Source of the DNA: an uncultured Porphyromonadaceae bacterium
Lineage (GTDB): Bacteria; Bacteroidota; Bacteroidia; Bacteroidales; Muribaculaceae
Length of the DNA: 18,378 bases
Assembly: GCA_947166165.1 (NCBI GenBank)
Contig: CAMVDK010000024.1
Coordinates: forward strand, 1-18,378
Reading direction: 5' to 3'
Part shown: positions 15,450 to 18,378 of the stretch, piece by piece
How positions within the stretch are numbered: position 1 is the stretch's first letter
Layout: every line of letters begins with the position of its first letter
Translations under genes and position numbers: made by a program
The notes under the pieces: generated by a model
Database searches by the model: none
What the model saw: the letters and a program-made list of their open reading frames with translations, nothing else
What the model was told of the DNA's origin: nothing

Positions 15450-15542
15450 CAGTGGCAAAAGCCGCATGCGCTGCCCCGGCACGGCATTCGTCGCGCGGCC
15501 GGCAGCGGTCAACGTACATCTATACTTCATCACATCAGAATC

Positions 15543-15986
15543 ATGTCACGAACAATCGAAATCAGCATTCCCAGCGTGGAAGCGCTGCCCGCAGCCGCCC
15601 GGCAGCTGATGGGCGAGATGGGCGACTACACCGTGTTTGCCTTCTACGGTGCCATGGGCGCCGGCAAAACCACATTCATCAACGCCCTGTGCCGCGAGCT
15701 GGGCGTGGTGAGCGACCCGACGAGCTCGCCGTCGTTTGCCATCATCAACGAGTATCGCAGCGACACCACGGCCGAGCTGATCTATCACTTCGACTGCTAT
15801 CGCCTGGAGAACGAGGCCGAGGCCGAAGACCTGGGGATGGAGGACTACTTCGACTGCGGCGCGCTGTGCCTGATTGAGTGGCCCGAGCGCATCGCCGACC
15901 TGCTTCCCGACGACACCGTGCGCGTCGACCTGAGCGTCGACGAGGCCGACGGCTCGCGCCTGATGCGCGTCACCTTCCCCGAGTAA
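15543..15986 (+). CDS. tsaE: TsaE, ATPase of tRNA threonylcarbamoyladenosine (t6A) synthesis
   Basis: 147-residue cytoplasmic P-loop ATPase that works with TsaD and TsaB to make t6A at position 37 of ANN-decoding tRNAs. The Walker A is 'GAMGAGKTT' (36-44). It is followed by the TsaE signatures 'SSPSFAIINEY' (61-71), 'HFDCYRL' (82-88) and 'EWPER' (112-116). The length is normal for the family. The chosen ATG (15543) begins right at the conserved N terminus; the in-frame ATG at 15447 overlaps the promoter region. It is the first gene of an operon with birA (25 bases on) and a LOG-family gene. Its partners TsaB and TsaD are not in the window. The family call is secure. Confidence 0.96.
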   Translation: MSRTIEISIPSVEALPAAARQLMGEMGDYTVFAFYGAMGAGKTTFINALCRELGVVSDPTSSPSFAIINEYRSDTTAELIYHFDCYRLENEAEAEDLGMEDYFDCGALCLIEWPERIADLLPDDTVRVDLSVDEADGSRLMRVTFPE

Positions 15987-16011
15987 CCGCCCCCCCAATC
16001 CCCCGCCCTGT

Positions 16012-16761
16012 ATGCCCCATTACCTGCACATTCGCGAAACGGCGTCGACCAACACCTACCTCTCGCGCCTGGCGGCCACGCTGCCCGACGCCACCGTGGT
16101 CTACACCCACCACCAGACCGCCGGGCGCGGCCAGAAGGGCAACTCCTGGGAGGCCGAGCCGGGCAAGAACCTCACCTTCTCGATGCTGCTCAAGCACCCC
16201 GATGTGGCCGTGCGCGAGCAATTCCTGCTCAGCGAGGCCGTGACGCTGGCCATTGCCGACGTGGTGGCCACCCTGGGCGTGGACGCTGCCGTGAAGTGGC
16301 CCAACGACATCTACTGCGGCGACGGCAAGCTGTGCGGCATCCTGATCGAGCACTCGCTGCAAGGGCAGGCAATCGCACACAGCATTGTGGGCGTGGGGCT
16401 GAACGTGAACCAGCTCAAGTTTGTGAGCGATGCCCCCAACCCCGTGTCGGTGGCCCAAATCACAGGCCGCGAGCACGACCTCGAGGCGCTGCTGCGGCAG
16501 GTGTGCCAGCGGATTGCTGACTACTGCCACTTTGGCAGTGCCGACCAGCGCGCAGCGCTTCACCACCGCTATCTGGAGCGGCTGTACCGCAACGACGGCC
16601 GCGAGCACCCCTTCGCGCTGCCCGACGGCACGCGCCTGATGGCCACCATTGCCGATGTGGCCCCCGACGGCATGCTCGCCCTGCGGCACAGGGACGACGG
16701 CTCCGTACACCACTACGCCTTCAAGGAAGTGAAACACATCATCAACGAGAACGAACTATGA
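16012..16761 (+). CDS. birA: Biotin-[acetyl-CoA carboxylase] ligase (class I, no DNA-binding domain)
   Basis: 249 residues, cytoplasmic. It activates biotin with ATP to biotinyl-AMP and attaches it to carrier lysines of carboxylases. Visible signatures: 'STNTY' (12-16), the biotin/AMP loop 'GRGQKGNSW' (38-46), 'KWPNDI' (95-100), 'GKLCGILIE' (105-113, with the catalytic lysine region) and 'VGVGLNVNQ' (126-134), followed by a small SH3-like C-terminal domain (about 205-245). The protein starts directly with the catalytic domain and lacks the N-terminal winged helix of E. coli BirA, so it cannot repress biotin genes that way. The stop overlaps the start of the LOG gene (ATGA), indicating coupled translation. 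Its operon neighbours have unrelated roles. Confidence 0.95.
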   Translation: MPHYLHIRETASTNTYLSRLAATLPDATVVYTHHQTAGRGQKGNSWEAEPGKNLTFSMLLKHPDVAVREQFLLSEAVTLAIADVVATLGVDAAVKWPNDIYCGDGKLCGILIEHSLQGQAIAHSIVGVGLNVNQLKFVSDAPNPVSVAQITGREHDLEALLRQVCQRIADYCHFGSADQRAALHHRYLERLYRNDGREHPFALPDGTRLMATIADVAPDGMLALRHRDDGSVHHYAFKEVKHIINENEL

Positions 16762-17321
16762 ACATCGCCGTATATTGCAGCAGTAAGCATGGCCTGGAGC
16801 AGCGCTACATCGACCTGGCCCGCGCGGTGGGCCACTGGATAGGCGCAGGCGGCCACACGCTCGTCTACGGCGGAGTGGACGCCGGACTGATGCACGTGGT
16901 GGCCAAGTCGTGCCACGACAGCGGCGGCGAGGTGGTGGGCGTGATCACGCGCAATTTCGCCTCGAAGGCCGACCGCCTGGTGGACCGCCTGCTCACCACC
17001 GGCGACCTGAGCGAGCGCAAGTCGCGCATGTACCTCATCAGCGACCTGCACGTGGTGCTGCCCGGTGGCCTGGGCACCATCGACGAGTGGATGGCCGCCC
17101 TGTCGCAGTGGGTGGTGGACAAGCGCGAGGGCGTTGGCATAGTTGTTGCAAACTACGAGGGCATGTACGACGCCACCCTCGCCCAGCTGCGGTGGCTGGC
17201 CGGCTCGCCCTTCGCCGGCAAGCGCCACCTGGCCGCCATGGCCGTGGCCTCAAGCACCGAGCAGCTGCTCCACACGCTGGACCGGCTCACCGCGCCCGCA
17301 CCCTCCGACAGCAACGCTTAA
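16758..17321 (+). CDS. LOG-family nucleotide 5'-monophosphate phosphoribohydrolase (TIGR00730 type)
   Basis: 187 residues, cytoplasmic, Rossmann-like. LOG proteins hydrolyse cytokinin riboside 5'-monophosphates or other nucleoside monophosphates (e.g. AMP) to base plus ribose 5-phosphate. The family motif 'PGGLGTIDE' (102-110) is complete, with E110 expected in catalysis, and 'ERKSRM' (86-91) supplies the conserved Arg-Lys region. The N-terminal 'VYCSS' (5-9) and 'LVYGGVDAGLM' (35-45) match the nucleotide-binding loop; the glycine often found after 'GLM' is His46 here. Bacterial members were formerly mislabelled lysine decarboxylases. The start overlaps the birA stop. It is the last gene of the operon; I see no strong terminator behind it. 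The true substrate in this organism is not known. Confidence 0.92.
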   Translation: MNIAVYCSSKHGLEQRYIDLARAVGHWIGAGGHTLVYGGVDAGLMHVVAKSCHDSGGEVVGVITRNFASKADRLVDRLLTTGDLSERKSRMYLISDLHVVLPGGLGTIDEWMAALSQWVVDKREGVGIVVANYEGMYDATLAQLRWLAGSPFAGKRHLAAMAVASSTEQLLHTLDRLTAPAPSDSNA

Positions 17322-17350
17322 ACCATCACGCGTTTCACTTGTCAAATAGG

Positions 17351-17375
17351 GGAAGTGGCTTGCAGCCACAATTCC
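17351..17375 (+). other. Short hairpin between the LOG and adenosyltransferase genes
   Basis: GTGGCT (17355-17360) pairs with AGCCAC (17364-17369) around a 3-base loop, with an outer GGAA/TTCC pairing and a two-base bulge. No T tract follows, so it is not a standard terminator. It may be a leader structure of the downstream gene. No TAnnTTTG promoter is visible in this 122-base gap. Confidence 0.3.
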
Positions 17376-17443
17376 AGACTAAATGACGGCCTCATCCGCC
17401 GGCAACAAACATCACCAACTAACCGACAAAACACTGAATAGAA

Positions 17444-18004
17444 ATGAAAAGCAAAGGTTACACCCTTACCGGCGACAGCGGCACCACCGCCCTGGTGGGC
17501 GGCAAGCGCGTCAGCAAAGACGACGTGCGCGTCGAAGCCTACGGCACCATCGACGAGCTGAACGCCCACATCGGCCTGCTAGCCCACAACGTGAAGCTAG
17601 GCGACACGGGCATGGGCGACGTGATTCACACCGTGATGAACAAGCTGTTCAACCTCGGAGCCTATCTGGCCACCGAGAATGCCGACGAGCAGACGCCCGT
17701 CTACGGCCTCACCGAGAGCGACGTGGCAACGCTGGAGCGCGCCATCGACGAGATGGACGAAGAGCTGCCACCGCTGCGCGGCTTCATCCTGCCCGGCGGC
17801 AGCCGCCTGAGCGCCCAGTGCGACATCTGCCGCACCGTGGCCCGGCGCGCCGAGCGGCGCATCGTGGCACTGGCCCACACCGCTCCCGTCAACCCCATCG
17901 CGCTCAAATACGTGAACCGGCTGAGCGACTTCTTCTTCGTGTTAGCAAGATTTAACAATATCCACAATCAATTCGAAGAAAATTATTGGGACAAAAATGC
18001 TTGA
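17444..18004 (+). CDS. PduO-type cob(I)alamin adenosyltransferase
   Basis: 186 residues, cytoplasmic, four-helix bundle. It transfers the 5'-deoxyadenosyl group of ATP to cob(I)alamin, making adenosylcobalamin for enzymes such as methylmalonyl-CoA mutase. Signatures are complete: N-terminal ATP loop 'TLTGDSGTTAL' (7-17) with 'GGKRVSKDDVRVEAYGTIDELN' features (19-40), then 'LPGGS' (111-115), 'CRTVARRAER' (125-134) and 'NRLSDFFFVLAR' (154-165). The length fits the PduO/MMAB family. The ATG at 17444 follows an AC-rich leader. It lies 122 bases after the LOG gene and could be part of the same transcript. The promoter of the next gene begins within its stop codon. No cobalamin synthesis or transport genes are adjacent. 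Confidence 0.94.
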   Translation: MKSKGYTLTGDSGTTALVGGKRVSKDDVRVEAYGTIDELNAHIGLLAHNVKLGDTGMGDVIHTVMNKLFNLGAYLATENADEQTPVYGLTESDVATLERAIDEMDEELPPLRGFILPGGSRLSAQCDICRTVARRAERRIVALAHTAPVNPIALKYVNRLSDFFFVLARFNNIHNQFEENYWDKNA

Positions 18005-18030
18005 CGTTCCAAACAAATGCATTACCTTTG
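18001..18030 (+). promoter_or_regulatory. Promoter of the DUF2795-like gene
   Basis: TTG (18001-18003), 19 bases, then TACCTTTG (18023-18030): a near-perfect Bacteroidetes promoter. The TTG box overlaps the TGA stop of the adenosyltransferase gene. Transcription near 18037 gives a leader of about 38 bases. Confidence 0.8.
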
Positions 18031-18074
18031 CGCACTTTTTTGAAACATCATTAAACAACTAAACGCACTATACT

Positions 18075-18299
18075 ATGTATTGGACACTGGAACTGGCTAC
18101 AAAACTGGAAGATGCGCCATGGCCTGCCACCAAAGACGAGCTCATCGACTATGCGGTGCGCAATGGTGCGCCACTCGAGGTGATCGAGAACCTTCAGGAA
18201 ATCGAAGACGAAGGCGAGACCTACGAGTCGATCGAAGACATCTGGGAGGACTACCCACGCAGCGACGAGGACTTCCTCTTCGACGAAGAAGAGTATTAA
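18075..18299 (+). CDS. Small acidic DUF2795-like protein
   Basis: 74 residues, very acidic, cytoplasmic. The protein starts MYWTLELATKLEDAPWPATK and has the DUF2795-like pattern: a hydrophobic N terminus, 'P-A-T-K-D-E-L-I-D-Y-A' (17-27), 'L-E-V-I-E-N-L' (34-40) and 'Y-E-S-I-E-D-I-W' (50-57). The C terminus is a Glu/Asp-rich tail ('DEDFLFDEEEY'). Similar proteins of about 70-75 residues are widespread and well conserved in Bacteroidales, but no function is established. Its own strong promoter and compact leader suggest high, constitutive expression. No terminator is obvious before the tandem repeat that begins four bases past the stop. Confidence 0.85.
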   Translation: MYWTLELATKLEDAPWPATKDELIDYAVRNGAPLEVIENLQEIEDEGETYESIEDIWEDYPRSDEDFLFDEEEY

Positions 18300-18302
18300 A
18301 GT

Positions 18303-18347
18303 TAAGGTGGGTTCTATAAATTGCTAAAGGTGGGTTCTATAAATTGC
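18303..18347 (+). repeat. Two-copy 23-bp tandem repeat at the right edge
   Basis: GGTGGGTTCTATAAATTGC, preceded by AA, occurs at 18304-18324 and 18327-18347, giving 21 identical bases in each copy with a period of 23. An A-run and GTAATGAATGG follow. Its base composition differs from the coding DNA. It could be the start of a longer array or the end of a mobile element beyond the window; the sequence is not one I can assign. Confidence 0.8.
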
Positions 18348-18378
18348 AAAAAAGTAATGAATGGTTTTGGCCGCCTTG

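Larger units (their letters stand above)
15223..15542. other. Divergent intergenic region (320 bases)
   Basis: This AT-rich spacer holds two back-to-back promoters: a minus-strand one at 15303-15310 for the dockerin gene and a plus-strand one at 15419-15449 for tsaE. The predicted leaders are about 75 and 87 bases. I see no small ORF with a credible start, no tRNA and no convincing riboswitch in it. Confidence 0.6.

Noticed and set aside
16012..17321. Search for a link between birA, LOG and tsaE as a new pathway
   Set aside because: The products act on unrelated substrates and such mixed housekeeping operons are common. Nothing in the sequence suggests a shared function.
17322..17443. Possible cobalamin riboswitch before the adenosyltransferase gene (GGGGAAG and AGCCAC words)
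   Set aside because: The spacer is only 122 bases and the words form a small local hairpin. The ordered conserved boxes of the cobalamin element are not present.

Overview
This looks like a GC-rich chromosome segment from a gut-type member of the Bacteroidales; Muribaculaceae or Prevotellaceae would fit, but I cannot fix the family from sequence alone. The support is: promoters of the Bacteroidetes type (TTG or TTTG, about 19-20 bp, then TAnnTTTG) in front of most transcription units; A-rich or AC-rich leaders with no strong Shine-Dalgarno; secreted proteins ending in a type IX secretion (T9SS)-like tail or a dockerin; and AddA-like and M16 proteins with the layout common in Bacteroidetes. 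The coding parts are strongly G/C-biased, which creates very long antisense shadow ORFs. Spacers are AT-rich.

Layout. At 1-3254 two minus-strand genes encode exported, probably surface, proteins: a two-domain Ig-like protein with a T9SS-like tail (165-1100) and a BspA-type leucine-rich-repeat protein with one more copy of the same Ig-like domain plus a C-terminal dockerin (1262-3196). Each has a hairpin terminator. At 3315-4484 a divergent gene encodes an exported protein of unknown function, with a clear promoter and a palindrome beside it. At 4502-4741 a very small minus-strand gene encodes a 2[4Fe-4S] ferredoxin. At 4802-11887 is a plus-strand operon: SUI1/YciH-like translation factor, an AddA-type helicase-nuclease (ATGA overlap), and a periplasmic M16 zinc protease, closed by a terminator. 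At 12027-12854 is an M50 (site-2 protease-like) membrane metalloprotease. It faces, across a shared terminator, a 759-residue minus-strand secreted multidomain protein ending in a dockerin (12943-15222). At 15419-17321 is a housekeeping operon: tsaE (t6A tRNA modification), birA (biotin ligase) and a LOG-family phosphoribohydrolase. It is followed by a PduO-type cob(I)alamin adenosyltransferase (17444-18004) and a small acidic DUF2795-like protein (18075-18299). The right edge carries a two-copy 23-bp tandem repeat.

How it fits together. The interior is mostly housekeeping: tRNA modification, cofactor attachment and activation, DNA break processing, proteolysis. It is interleaved with three cell-surface protein genes on the opposite strand that share an architecture (signal peptide, beta-sandwich or LRR body, sorting or docking tail). 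I do not see a phage, integron, CRISPR array, transposase or defence cluster. I found no convincing undescribed multi-gene system. The points most worth a second look are the common extended promoter core TTTGCAGCC, the in-frame 21-bp repeats next to the AddA nuclease active site, the Ig-like domain shared by neighbouring surface proteins, dockerins with no visible cohesin, and the unexplained tandem repeat at the right edge.
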